Source of the DNA: Leptotrichia sp. oral taxon 218
GTDB taxonomy: Bacteria > Fusobacteriota > Fusobacteriia > Fusobacteriales > Leptotrichiaceae
DNA: 64,000 nucleotides
Assembly (NCBI RefSeq): GCF_018128225.1
Contig: NZ_CP072377.1
Location: 310,001-374,000, forward strand
Direction of reading: 5' to 3'
Part shown: positions 10,266 through 18,520 of the stretch, in pieces
Layout: every line of letters starts with the position of its first letter
Numbering within the stretch: position 1 is the stretch's first letter
Program-made: the position numbers and the translations under genes
Notes under the pieces: model-generated
Databases searched by the model: none
What the model was told of the DNA's origin: nothing
What the model saw: the letters and a program-made list of their open reading frames with translations, nothing else

Positions 10266-11720
10266 ATGGAGAAAAGAGATTTTGATAAAATTAAATTTAA
10301 AAAAGTAGAAATTCAAAAAAATACAAAAATACAAAAAAATAGTTCGCTTGAAGAATATGATTTACAAATGAAAATATTGCAAGAAAAAGAAAAGAAAAAA
10401 ATTGAATTACAAAAAAGACTTCAAAAAGAAAAAGAAAATTTTTTAAAATTTTTCAACAAAAAAATTGGAATTGAAGAGATAAAAAATAATTTTAAAATTA
10501 TTATTTTATTTTTAGTTAGCGTTATAATTTTTATTTTTTATCTTAATTTTGTAACTTTTAAAGGAAATTTAAAAGGTGAAAAAATTCTTTATGTAAAAAT
10601 GGACGGAAGCCGTGGAAGCATTTTGAAAATAGATAATAAATATTTAAAAAATCAGGCATCCATAAAAAATACAAAAAATTTTGAATATGGAACTTATTTG
10701 ATAAAATTTGATGTAAAAAGAATTACGACAAAAAATAATTATACAACTTTTGATGGAAAAATAATTGGCTGGAAGGAATCGAAGCTAAATGTTTTTAGAA
10801 AATATATTTTAAATATTTTTGATAATTTATTTTTGACTGAAGAAAATCTTTATGCATTTTCCAAAGCAGCAATTTTGGGAGAAAAATCTGAAGTTTCAAA
10901 AGATATGAAAGATAAATTCAAATATACAGGACTTGCACATTTAATTGTAATTTCTGGGACACATATTTCTCTTGTAATTATTGGAATTGTCAAACTTTTG
11001 GATATTATTTCGCTGCCATATCGTCCAAAATATATTTTTTCTCTAATTATTTTGACATTTTATTGTGCATTGATAGGATTTTCTCCTGGAATTTTAAGAG
11101 CTTATATCATGGGTGCGATGATGATTTTAGCAAGAATTTTATTTGAGAAAGAAGAGAGTAAAAAATCACTTTTAATATCGTTTGTTGTAAATGTTGTGCT
11201 AAATCCTTATTCGATTTTTGATATTTCAATGCAGCTTTCTTATATGGCTGTAATTGCTATTATTTTTGTATATCCGCCAATAAAAAAATTTTTAGAAAAG
11301 TCAATTTTTTCTAAAATAAAAAATGAAATTTTAAGAAATACTGTTGATTTAATGTTTTTAAGTTTGGTAATTCAATTTACGAGTATTCCTTTGTTTTTAT
11401 ATTATTTTCAAAAATTGCCATTATTTTCTTTTTTATTAAATATAATTGGTGTACCAATTGGAACAATTGTGATTCAAATTTTATTTTTTATAATGCTTTT
11501 AAATATTTTAAAAATAACATTTTTAAATTCAATTTTAGTCTTAATTTCAAAAATTATTTTTGGTGCATTTGAAGGATTTATTTATGCTGGAAGTAAAATT
11601 CCGTTGCTTCAAATTGGAGTTTCACAAAAATTTTCGATTTTATTTGTTTTTAGTTTTTATATAATTTTGTTTATTTTAGTTTTTAAAATTATTCCGTTTT
11701 TTACATTTGATAAAAAATAG
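10266..11720 (+). CDS. ComEC/Rec2-family membrane protein (competence domain only)
   Basis: The central region has the ComEC signature HLIVISGTHISLVIIG (about residues 226-241) followed by FSPGILRAYIMGAMM and several membrane helices, as in the channel that carries single-stranded DNA across the inner membrane during transformation. The N-terminus (first 75 residues) is lysine-rich and coiled-coil-like before the first membrane segment. The 484-residue chain ends after the membrane domain: the C-terminal metallo-beta-lactamase domain of full ComEC is absent. It starts directly after the prepilin stop, so the two are probably co-transcribed. Confidence 0.8.
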   Translation: MEKRDFDKIKFKKVEIQKNTKIQKNSSLEEYDLQMKILQEKEKKKIELQKRLQKEKENFLKFFNKKIGIEEIKNNFKIIILFLVSVIIFIFYLNFVTFKGNLKGEKILYVKMDGSRGSILKIDNKYLKNQASIKNTKNFEYGTYLIKFDVKRITTKNNYTTFDGKIIGWKESKLNVFRKYILNIFDNLFLTEENLYAFSKAAILGEKSEVSKDMKDKFKYTGLAHLIVISGTHISLVIIGIVKLLDIISLPYRPKYIFSLIILTFYCALIGFSPGILRAYIMGAMMILARILFEKEESKKSLLISFVVNVVLNPYSIFDISMQLSYMAVIAIIFVYPPIKKFLEKSIFSKIKNEILRNTVDLMFLSLVIQFTSIPLFLYYFQKLPLFSFLLNIIGVPIGTIVIQILFFIMLLNILKITFLNSILVLISKIIFGAFEGFIYAGSKIPLLQIGVSQKFSILFVFSFYIILFILVFKIIPFFTFDKK

Positions 11721-11744
11721 TAAAAAAATAATAAAAAAAAAGAA

Positions 11745-11774
11745 AATATCTAATTTTTAAGATATTCTCTTTTT
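11745..11774. terminator. bidirectional terminator between comEC-like and L,D-transpeptidase genes
   Basis: AATATCT (11745-11751) pairs with AGATATT (11760-11766); A tracts precede and T tracts follow. It can therefore stop the rightward comEC-like transcript and the leftward transpeptidase transcript, which converge here. Confidence 0.65.
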
Positions 11775-11798
11775 TATTTTAAAAATTTAAATATAATT

Positions 11799-13454
11799 TT
11801 ATTTAACTAACATCACAGTTGGTTTACTTGGAGTTCTAAGTCCATTTTTATCATTAGGAGTCGAATTTCCTAACCAATCGTAAATAAATTTGATTTGGTC
11901 GTCGTAATGTCTTATACATTTATGTGATTCTGGATAAGTTCCAATTTTTGCAGCTGTAGCTTTTTTTCTTTGTTCCCTTGTATTTTTTGGCTCAAATAGT
12001 GAAGGGATACTGTGCATATATCCGCCACCGCTAAATCTTACAGCATTTTTAGCATCTCCTACCACAGCTTTGTTATCAGAACCAGTATATTGCATAACAG
12101 GTTTTGAATAAGCGATTAAGAATGTTCCGTACGGTGTTGCAAAAGAACTTCCGCTGTCTTTTCCAGTTGTCACAAATGATGAAGTTACAACATTCCAGTT
12201 GTTTCCAGATTTTTCAATGACCATTTCATTTTGGCTGCTTCTGTCAACATAGATAAATCTTTCGATTTCTTTTGTTATTCCAGAATCTTTTAACATTTTT
12301 CGTGTTGAAGGTTTTATGTAGTAAGTTCCTTCGTCGAAAGCGTCTATTTTAACTTTTGTGTATTTGTCATTGTCTTCTTCAATTGTCATAATTGTTCTAT
12401 CAGGTATATTTATTGCCTCTTTAAAACTTGAATTGGCGTAAGCTGGTTCACTTTGATTCGCTCTATTCCCAAATTTATCACGATTTCCGCCACTGCTTCC
12501 ACCTAATGGAACATAGTCATCTAGGACATAAATTTTTTTATTTTTTGCAAGTGCGTCTCTGATAAAAGCGTTTGTTTTATCGACTTTGTTCATCATATCG
12601 TGCCAGTCAAATTCTCTTTTTTCAGCGACAGATTTTGAAATATACCCAAGTTGACCGTCAAAAAATACTTCGTACCAGTCGCCTTTTCCATCGCCATTAC
12701 CTTTAACAACTCCGACAACTTTAAATTTATTTCCATATTTTGCTTCTTTTATAACTTTTGCATTTGCATTTGGCTCTTTTCTAATATTTGAATTACTTTT
12801 GATAAAGACAAACTCATCCATATCTTTTGGAGAATTTTTGTCATAAGCATAATTAAAAGTCAGATTTTTTGGTCTTTCTTTCAAATAATAAGTCGAATAA
12901 CTGTAAGGTCCTTTTATTGAATTTGAATCTTTAATTTGAACTTTTTTATCATCTTTTTTATCATCTTTTTTATTATCTTTTTTATTATCTTTTTTGTCTT
13001 GAGTGTCAGGAGTTATCACAGAATCTTGTGCTTTTTTAATATTATCCAAATTTTCTTTATTTTTATTATTTTTATTTATTTCATCTTGTGGATTTTTTTT
13101 AGTATTTTGTTTTTTTGGATATTCAGCTATATAACTTTTTGTAAAATTGTCAAATTCTTTTTCAAAATCTTCTTTTTTTATTGTTTTTTCGATTTTTTCA
13201 CCTTTTGTATATTTTCCATCTTGCTTTGATACAAATGGTGTAAATGTCATTTTAACACTGTCTCCAGATTGCATATATTCAACTTCTATTTTATCTTTAA
13301 CTCCGTCTCCATCTAAGTCAGGTTCAAGAATTACTTTTTTCCAATCATTTTTTTCATTTTTTGGCGTACTTTTAGAAGCTGAAAAAGCATTTATCGAAAA
13401 CATTGAAATCAAAGCCAATGCTAGAATAAACAATTTTATTTTTTTTATTTTCAT
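11799..13454 (-). CDS. secreted L,D-transpeptidase (YkuD-type) with SH3-like domain
   Basis: The 551-residue precursor has a signal peptide (MKIKKIKLFILALALISMF..., cleavage near SAFSAS-like residues 22-26). Then follow a calcium-dumbbell-like LDGDGVKDKIEV segment, a Lys/Asp/Asn-rich linker (residues about 120-170), an SH3b-type region (VFIKSNSNIRKEPNANAKV near 210-230), and a C-terminal YkuD domain. The domain is marked by SFVTTGKDSGSSFATPYGTF and by a SHKCIRHYDD segment carrying the candidate catalytic Cys. YkuD enzymes form 3-3 peptidoglycan cross-links or attach proteins in the envelope. RBS AAGGAG precedes ATG 13454. It is downstream of a paralogue at 13488-15119 and probably co-transcribed with it. 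Confidence 0.85.
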   Translation of the reverse strand: MKIKKIKLFILALALISMFSINAFSASKSTPKNEKNDWKKVILEPDLDGDGVKDKIEVEYMQSGDSVKMTFTPFVSKQDGKYTKGEKIEKTIKKEDFEKEFDNFTKSYIAEYPKKQNTKKNPQDEINKNNKNKENLDNIKKAQDSVITPDTQDKKDNKKDNKKDDKKDDKKVQIKDSNSIKGPYSYSTYYLKERPKNLTFNYAYDKNSPKDMDEFVFIKSNSNIRKEPNANAKVIKEAKYGNKFKVVGVVKGNGDGKGDWYEVFFDGQLGYISKSVAEKREFDWHDMMNKVDKTNAFIRDALAKNKKIYVLDDYVPLGGSSGGNRDKFGNRANQSEPAYANSSFKEAINIPDRTIMTIEEDNDKYTKVKIDAFDEGTYYIKPSTRKMLKDSGITKEIERFIYVDRSSQNEMVIEKSGNNWNVVTSSFVTTGKDSGSSFATPYGTFLIAYSKPVMQYTGSDNKAVVGDAKNAVRFSGGGYMHSIPSLFEPKNTREQRKKATAAKIGTYPESHKCIRHYDDQIKFIYDWLGNSTPNDKNGLRTPSKPTVMLVK

Positions 13455-13487
13455 AATTTTTCTCCTTATTTTTCTCCATTTTTTATT

Positions 13488-15119
13488 TTATAAAACTATT
13501 GCAACAACAGGTTCTTCAGGAATCGTATTATCTCCATCTTTTATTTTACTTCCCGCATTTACCCAGTCGACAATAAATCCAACTTGGTCATCAAAATGTC
13601 TGACGCATTTATGTGATTCCTTATAAGTTCCAATTTTTGCAGCTGTTTCAGTTAGAGCAGTTTCACCTTTAAAATGAGTATTTACAGGTATTCCGTGTAA
13701 ATATCCGCCGCCGCTGAATCTCACAGCAAATTTAGCGACTCCTCCAATCGTTAAATCAGGTCTTCCAGAAAGCGGTGTGTCTCCAGGTCTAGCTTTTCTT
13801 GTAAATGGCATATATCCTCTTGTAAAAGCAATTAAAAATGCTCCATGAGGTGTTTCATACGAACCGCTGCCATCTTTTCCGGTTGTAACAAATGAATAAG
13901 AGACAACTTTAAATTTATTTGTTTGTGGATCTCGTTCAAAAAGCATTTCAGCTTGGCTACTTGGATCAATAGCAATAAATTTATTGACAGCTCCATTTAT
14001 ATTTTCAACTTTTTTATAATTATTTTCATTTTTTGGAATGTAGTAAGGTCCGCCATAAAATGGTGTCTGTATTTTTATCATACCTTTTTCTTCCCCTAAA
14101 ATTCTAAATAAAGATTGGTCTGGAATATTTATAATTTCTCCTTTTTTGTCAGGACTTGTATAAGCTACAATACTTTGATTATTTTTATTTCCAAATTTAT
14201 CTTTTTTACTTGGTACATCATGTGTAAGTGGTGCATATTCTGTGATTATGTTAATATTTTCCCCTGAATCTATAGCATCTTGGATAAATTTATTGACATT
14301 TTCTATTTTTGTAAGAACTTTATCCCAGTAAAATCCTCTTTTTATCACATTATTTCCAGTATCTACGATAAATCCTTTGAAAGTTTCAGGCTTTACTTTA
14401 GATTTACTTTCTTTGATATGGTTTACATTTGTACTTCCTTTTTTTGTAAATTCAGTGTAATATAATTTTTGTGGATTCGCAGTTGATGTCATTTCAAACA
14501 GAAGTTTTGGCTTTTCACTGTAACTAAGCGTTGTAATTTTATTTCCATTTGGTGCATCAAGCATATTTGAAGAACTTTTTATAAATAAAAAATTATCCAA
14601 ATCTTTTGGTGAATGTTTGTCAAATTTTAATTTGTCAAATGATATTTCAGAATTTCTGTTATCGTCATAGATCATAATATATCTAGTTTCATTTGGCGCT
14701 ATATTTTTAGAATATTCACCGTAATATTCTTTGACTTTATCAAGCATTTTAGACATTTCGTCCAAATTCAGAATATTTATTGCTTTGTCAAAAGTTATTT
14801 GATAAGTCAACAAATCTTTCCCATTTTGATTAGTATAAATAGAAACAACTGCATCTAGGAAATTATTTTCGTCTTTATAACTGACTACAACTTTTTCATC
14901 AGTTCCATCGTTGTTAAAATCGTAGTTAAAAGTTTCATTTTCATAACCACTTGCAGCAGCATCTTGAGTAAATTCCTTAGGTAAATTAATATTTTGACTT
15001 GCGATAGAAGTCATTCCAAAAAATGTATTCAATAAAGCAAAAATACCTATTTTTATTTTTTTTGACCTGTTTTTTTTCTTTATTTTTTTCTTCAAAACCT
15101 TTTTAAAATTATTTTTCAA
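13488..15119 (-). CDS. secreted L,D-transpeptidase (YkuD-type), paralogue of the downstream gene
   Basis: 543 residues with a long, very basic n-region (eleven or more Lys/Arg) and a hydrophobic core ending near SIASQ. The domain order matches the downstream paralogue: an NDGTDEKVVVSY metal-binding-like segment, an FLFIKSSSNMLDAPNG SH3-like region, then YkuD with SFVTTGKDGSGSYETPHGAF, GGGYLHGIP and SHKCVRHFDD as putative active-site segment. The only good start is TTG at 15119 behind AGGGGG. A five-codon ORF (MKKKF, 15135-15152) with its own AGGAG sits just upstream and may couple translation. The substrate cannot be told from sequence. Confidence 0.85.
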   Translation of the reverse strand: MKNNFKKVLKKKIKKKNRSKKIKIGIFALLNTFFGMTSIASQNINLPKEFTQDAAASGYENETFNYDFNNDGTDEKVVVSYKDENNFLDAVVSIYTNQNGKDLLTYQITFDKAINILNLDEMSKMLDKVKEYYGEYSKNIAPNETRYIMIYDDNRNSEISFDKLKFDKHSPKDLDNFLFIKSSSNMLDAPNGNKITTLSYSEKPKLLFEMTSTANPQKLYYTEFTKKGSTNVNHIKESKSKVKPETFKGFIVDTGNNVIKRGFYWDKVLTKIENVNKFIQDAIDSGENINIITEYAPLTHDVPSKKDKFGNKNNQSIVAYTSPDKKGEIINIPDQSLFRILGEEKGMIKIQTPFYGGPYYIPKNENNYKKVENINGAVNKFIAIDPSSQAEMLFERDPQTNKFKVVSYSFVTTGKDGSGSYETPHGAFLIAFTRGYMPFTRKARPGDTPLSGRPDLTIGGVAKFAVRFSGGGYLHGIPVNTHFKGETALTETAAKIGTYKESHKCVRHFDDQVGFIVDWVNAGSKIKDGDNTIPEEPVVAIVL

Positions 15120-15197
15120 ATTGTATTCCCCCTTCTAAAATTTTTTCTTCATTGTTTTCTCCTATTTTATAAATTATAATTAATTTTTAACATCTAT

Positions 15198-15226
15198 ATT
15201 ATACTAAATTTTTAAACATTTGTGAA
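15198..15226 (-). promoter_or_regulatory. promoter of the L,D-transpeptidase pair
   Basis: Read on the minus strand, TTCACA (15226-15221) and TATAAT (15203-15198) are 17 bp apart, about 80 bp upstream of the TTG start. It sits on the host side of the putative attachment repeat, so integration leaves the promoter intact. Confidence 0.65.
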
Positions 15227-15293
15227 CCAATTTTGTAAAAAGAAATCAGTATATATATCAAAAGTCCTAAATGTCAGGGATTTTTTTTACAGT

Positions 15294-15315
15294 TTGTTAC
15301 ATATCTGTTGCTTAT
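15294..15315 (+). repeat. putative attL
   Basis: TTGTTACATATCTGTTGC followed by TTAT matches 60980-61001 at 20 of 22 positions. It lies 6 bp beyond the integrase stop, the usual place for an attachment site. The two mismatches mean the strict identical core may be only the first 10 bp (TTGTTACATA) or the inner CTGTTGC. Confidence 0.55.
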
Positions 15316-15320
15316 AGATT

Positions 15321-16349
15321 TTAATTTATCTTTTCTATTTCCGCTCTTATTTTTTCAATATTTGTATGTATATATTTTTTAGTCATATCCATATTAGTGT
15401 GTCCTATTATTTCGGTTATTGCGCTTTCATTATTTGATACACTACTTATTAATGTAGCAAAAGTATGTCTTGTGTCGTGTATGGTGTGCTCCATTCCAAG
15501 AATTTCCATTATTTTCATGAACCCAAATTTTCTAAAATTATTGTAGTCATAATGATTTGTTTCCCCTTTGTTAGGTATGAGATATTCTGTTTTATTGTCC
15601 ATCCTTTTTATAATTAAAGGGAGTATCTTAGGGTGTATTGGGATAATACGATTTTTCCCAGCTTCAGTCTTGCTTCCACCAGTGATTATATTCTGCCCCA
15701 AATCAACATTTACTTTCTTAAGTTTTAATAATTCATTTATTCTCATTCCTGTGTAAATTAAAATCAGTATCGTGTCAGCATAGTCAATCCTATCTACATT
15801 CGTCCACAGCAATGCTATTTCTTCATCTGTAAATACTTTTCGTTTTATTTTGGCTCTGTGTTTTGGTAATTTTATAAACTGGCTGTAGTCTTTTGCTATT
15901 ATGTCCATCTCCATCGCATCCTTAAAAAGCATTCCTATGAAAGTTTTTACAAGTTTTAAACTTCCAGTAGACAGGTGACCTAAACTATCTATAAAATTTT
16001 GAAGTTCTAATGTTCTTAAGTCTTTAATTTTTTTATTGTATAAAGGTTTCAAATAATTACACCAAACTTTATATGTTTTTAGAGTAGATTCTGTAATCGT
16101 ACCCCTTCTATTTTTCATGAATCTATCTAAAACTTCTTTAAGTGTAACATCATTTAGACTAATATTATAAGGATTATCATTAAAATCCGCTAAAGCTTTC
16201 ATAGCTTCGGTTCGTGTCCTGTAGTACCCCAAAACTTTCATTAATTGTTTGCCATTTACATCAAAACCAGTTGTAATCCTAACCATATAAGGTCTTCTTC
16301 TTTTCCCGCTTAATTTTGATATGCTGCCATACCCATTCGGATTTCTCAT
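15321..16349 (-). CDS. int: phage tyrosine integrase
   Basis: This 342-residue site-specific recombinase would insert and excise the prophage. An N-terminal AP2-like arm-binding segment (GYGSISKLSGKRRRPYMVR) precedes a SAM-like core-binding domain (about 65-155) and the catalytic domain. Active-site residues are visible: R203 (TGMRINELL), H291 and R294 (HDTRHTFATL), H317 (IIGHTNMD) and nucleophile Y326 (TKKYIH). ATG 16349 follows AAGGAGTG. The gene is the outermost of the leftward arm and its stop adjoins the attachment repeat. An inverted repeat sits in its leader. Confidence 0.96.
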   Translation of the reverse strand: MRNPNGYGSISKLSGKRRRPYMVRITTGFDVNGKQLMKVLGYYRTRTEAMKALADFNDNPYNISLNDVTLKEVLDRFMKNRRGTITESTLKTYKVWCNYLKPLYNKKIKDLRTLELQNFIDSLGHLSTGSLKLVKTFIGMLFKDAMEMDIIAKDYSQFIKLPKHRAKIKRKVFTDEEIALLWTNVDRIDYADTILILIYTGMRINELLKLKKVNVDLGQNIITGGSKTEAGKNRIIPIHPKILPLIIKRMDNKTEYLIPNKGETNHYDYNNFRKFGFMKIMEILGMEHTIHDTRHTFATLISSVSNNESAITEIIGHTNMDMTKKYIHTNIEKIRAEIEKIN

Positions 16350-16388
16350 AAAAAAATCACACTCCTTGTATTGAATTTTTAAGGTTTG

Positions 16389-16426
16389 TGTGATATACTT
16401 TTACTGGTGTTTGTGAGTATATCACA
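16389..16426. promoter_or_regulatory. inverted repeat in the integrase leader
   Basis: TGTGATATAC (16389-16398) and GTATATCACA (16417-16426) form a perfect 10-bp inverted repeat with an 18-bp spacer, 40-77 bp upstream of the integrase start. Arm length and spacing suit a dimeric DNA-binding protein (repressor, excisionase or integrase arm site) or a cruciform. Nothing in the sequence decides between these. Confidence 0.5.
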
Positions 16427-16434
16427 TTACTTAG

Positions 16435-16452
16435 CCCCTATTGCCGTAGGGG
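16435..16452 (-). other. GC-rich hairpin downstream of the nuclease-like gene
   Basis: On the minus strand CCCCTA-CGGCAA-TAGGGG forms a perfect 6-bp stem with a six-base loop. On the plus strand it is followed by a T-rich stretch. A second hairpin with the same CGGCAA loop occurs at 21538-21551. It might end or process the transcript of the preceding minus-strand gene, although no T tract follows on that strand. Confidence 0.4.
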
Positions 16453-16473
16453 TTATTTTTATATTTTAAGTTT

Positions 16474-17358
16474 TTAAAGTAATAAATCTTCAGCATTAAT
16501 TTTATTTATAGCAGTACCCATAAGAGCGTTTTTTAATACATTTTTAGTTTCATAAGCATCGGAATTTAAAATTAAATCATCAATAGTTAATTTATTATTA
16601 ACAATAGCTTTGACAAGATCATAATAATATAAAAGTTCTTGGTGGGCTGTTGGATCTAAACTTTTACCTTGAATAATATTTTTCCCTACCTCACTCACTT
16701 CAATGAGTTTATTAGAAATCAAATACTCTATCAGATTATAAAAATCATTGTTTAAATCAAAATATACTATTGGATTTTCATATTTTGATTTAAGTATAGC
16801 ATCTAAAATATACTTATGGTAATCACTACTAACTTTAAGTTGAAGTCCAGCCACTAATCCTGATTGTAAAGTATTTTTATTTGGAATAAGTGCATAGTTT
16901 TCATTTTTATCAATCCAAATAATATCTCGTTGGGGATCAGAAGGATTATATTTTTGAAAAAAATTTTTTTTGGTACTTAATAATCCTGTTCCTATTGCTG
17001 TAAAATTTCTAACAGTTTTTTTATTAGCTCGTTTTAGACGCGCTTTTGAAAACCAAATACGATTTAAATATTCATTGTTATTACAATTTCTAACAACAAT
17101 AGCTTCAGCTATTTTACCTAGGATTTGCATTACAGAAATAAAAGGGTTTTTATTTAGAATGTAACTAAAAACAAATTTGTTTTCTTGCCATTTTATAAAA
17201 CCTAACTCACTTAGTAAAATATCAAATAATTTTTGTCCAGTATATAAATTTATAATTGGGATGCTTCCTTTACCTTGTTTAAAATCTAAAAAATCTTGTT
17301 TCTGAATAATCTCGCCGTTAGAATTTTCTATTCCTATAATTAATTTGTTATTTCTCAT
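16474..17358 (-). CDS. uncharacterised lysogeny-arm protein, possible PD-(D/E)XK-type nuclease
   Basis: I do not recognise this 294-residue protein by name. It carries an arrangement seen in restriction-endonuclease-like folds: a helix with E85 (GKIAEAIVV), then SDPQRDIIWI with D141/D145 before a hydrophobic strand, then GLQLKVS with Q173 and K175 on the next strand. That matches an E...D...QxK variant of the PD-(D/E)XK core. No signal peptide or membrane segment is visible. Position between integrase and repressor, beside a Fic/DUF4041 remnant, is where prophages carry accessory (often defence) genes. The nuclease assignment is inference. Confidence 0.55.
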   Translation of the reverse strand: MRNNKLIIGIENSNGEIIQKQDFLDFKQGKGSIPIINLYTGQKLFDILLSELGFIKWQENKFVFSYILNKNPFISVMQILGKIAEAIVVRNCNNNEYLNRIWFSKARLKRANKKTVRNFTAIGTGLLSTKKNFFQKYNPSDPQRDIIWIDKNENYALIPNKNTLQSGLVAGLQLKVSSDYHKYILDAILKSKYENPIVYFDLNNDFYNLIEYLISNKLIEVSEVGKNIIQGKSLDPTAHQELLYYYDLVKAIVNNKLTIDDLILNSDAYETKNVLKNALMGTAINKINAEDLLL

Positions 17359-17431
17359 ATCTTATTTTATAATTTCCTTTCATTTTCTTTGTTGTGATTA
17401 TTACATTGAAAAATATTAATTATAAAATATA

Positions 17432-18060
17432 TTAATCATACAAATCATCTTCATACTCAATTACGTATTCATCAGAACTAACCGATGTTGTTTGCTTATA
17501 TTCTTTAGCAAGCATAGTTTTGTTGAAGACTGCTGTTGGATCTAATTCGTTTACTAATTCTTCTAATTCATCTACTGTACTGTAAAAAAATTCCTTTCTT
17601 AAATTCACTTTATTTACTCTTTTGTCATTCAATCGTTTGTGTAATGTTTTTTCTAATTCTATTGCATTTTCAGAGAATATAAAGCTGTAAACATCAATTT
17701 TGAAAGGAACTGAAGCACTTTCTAGTTCGTTTACTCTTTCCTGTGGATCTAACCTTCTTGTCATGACGATTTTGAACATTTTATTTCCAGTTTCATAATT
17801 CAAGAAGTCTTCAAGTGTAGCATGAGTTCCTTCTATTTTAGAAGACAGAACAGCTTCTTGGATCAATAAAGGTGATATAAGCAGTATTGGATTTGGCGTA
17901 TTACTTAAAAACCCTTTATAAATTCCCATTTCGTTACTTGCGGTAGTTATTAAAATAAAATAAACATTTCTCTATTTAATAAAACGCTATCCAAATTTAT
18001 TGGAAGTTCTTCTGGGATGTATGGTTTTGGTATATTAATATCGTTAAAATTAATATTCAT
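17432..18060 (-). pseudogene. broken chimera: Fic N-terminal fragment joined to DUF4041/T5orf172-type C-terminus
   Basis: An ATG at 18060, behind AGGAGAG, opens a frame reading INIPKPYIPEELPINLDSVLLNREMF, typical of the Fic N-terminal domain. It stops after 37 codons. The next frame continues the same domain (ITTASNEMGIYKGFLSN, then SKIEGTHATLEDFLNY). The shift coincides with two tandem copies of ATTTT (about 17951-17962); removing one copy restores the frame. After GNK the protein switches to MTRRLDPQERVNELESASVP and a C-terminus like GIY-YIG-related DUF4041 proteins. The Fic catalytic HPFx motif is absent. A deletion probably fused two neighbouring genes. The 165-codon frame from ATG 17929 could still be translated. 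Confidence 0.65.
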
Positions 18061-18121
18061 TTTTTTTACACTCTCCTACATAATAGTTTTGTAATTTTTT
18101 TCATTTTTTTTACACAACTTT

Positions 18122-18481
18122 TTATAGTTTTATACTTTTAATCATCCAATATCCTATGAAAAATGGTAAAAATAACATTATTATGGAGATGACAAAGAAC
18201 CAAATAACGATATTTAGCAGCAAAGATTGTTGAGTATTTAGTGTAGCAGCTCTTTTTGAATTTTTAGAATTTTTTAAGGACGATTTGACCACATCTTTAG
18301 CACTCACTGTAGTTTTATTATAGACTTTGTTGTATAAAGCCTTTTTAGGATTTGTAATCCACCCCATCCCCTTTTTACCATAACCTGGAATCAGAGCTTT
18401 TTTGACTTTTCTTTTCAAAGCTCCTGTTGTCTTTGCTTTAAAACTCTTTTTCAAACTTGGTTTTCTAACTCCTATTTTCAT
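18122..18481 (-). CDS. small phage membrane protein of the KKALIPGYGKKG type
   Basis: 119 residues. The basic N-terminal half (MKIGVRKPSLKKSFKAKTTG, then KKALIPGYGKKGMGWI and NPKKALYNKVYNKTT) resembles a family of uncharacterised lysogeny-arm phage proteins known from Firmicutes. One long hydrophobic segment (about residues 83-110, NIVIWFFVISIIMLFLPFFI) spans the membrane near the C-terminus. ATG 18481 has GGAGAG upstream; an in-frame ATG at 18514 lies inside the upstream gene's tail region and lacks a site. Function is unknown. Confidence 0.65.
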   Translation of the reverse strand: MKIGVRKPSLKKSFKAKTTGALKRKVKKALIPGYGKKGMGWITNPKKALYNKVYNKTTVSAKDVVKSSLKNSKNSKRAATLNTQQSLLLNIVIWFFVISIIMLFLPFFIGYWMIKSIKL

Positions 18482-18520
18482 TATTAAATCACTCTCCCAG
18501 CACATATATTGCAAAATTTT

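Noticed and set aside
13147-13626. 159-residue plus-strand frame
   Set aside because: Spans the junction of two well-supported minus-strand transpeptidase genes; no RBS, shadow composition.
15261-15288. Integrase terminator at the left end
   Set aside because: The possible stem (AAAGTCCT/AGGGATTT) has a mismatch and a wobble, and the T tract is on the strand opposite to integrase transcription.
15230-15330. tRNA gene as integration target
   Set aside because: No tRNA-like cloverleaf is visible at either prophage end; both ends are intergenic AT-rich sequence.
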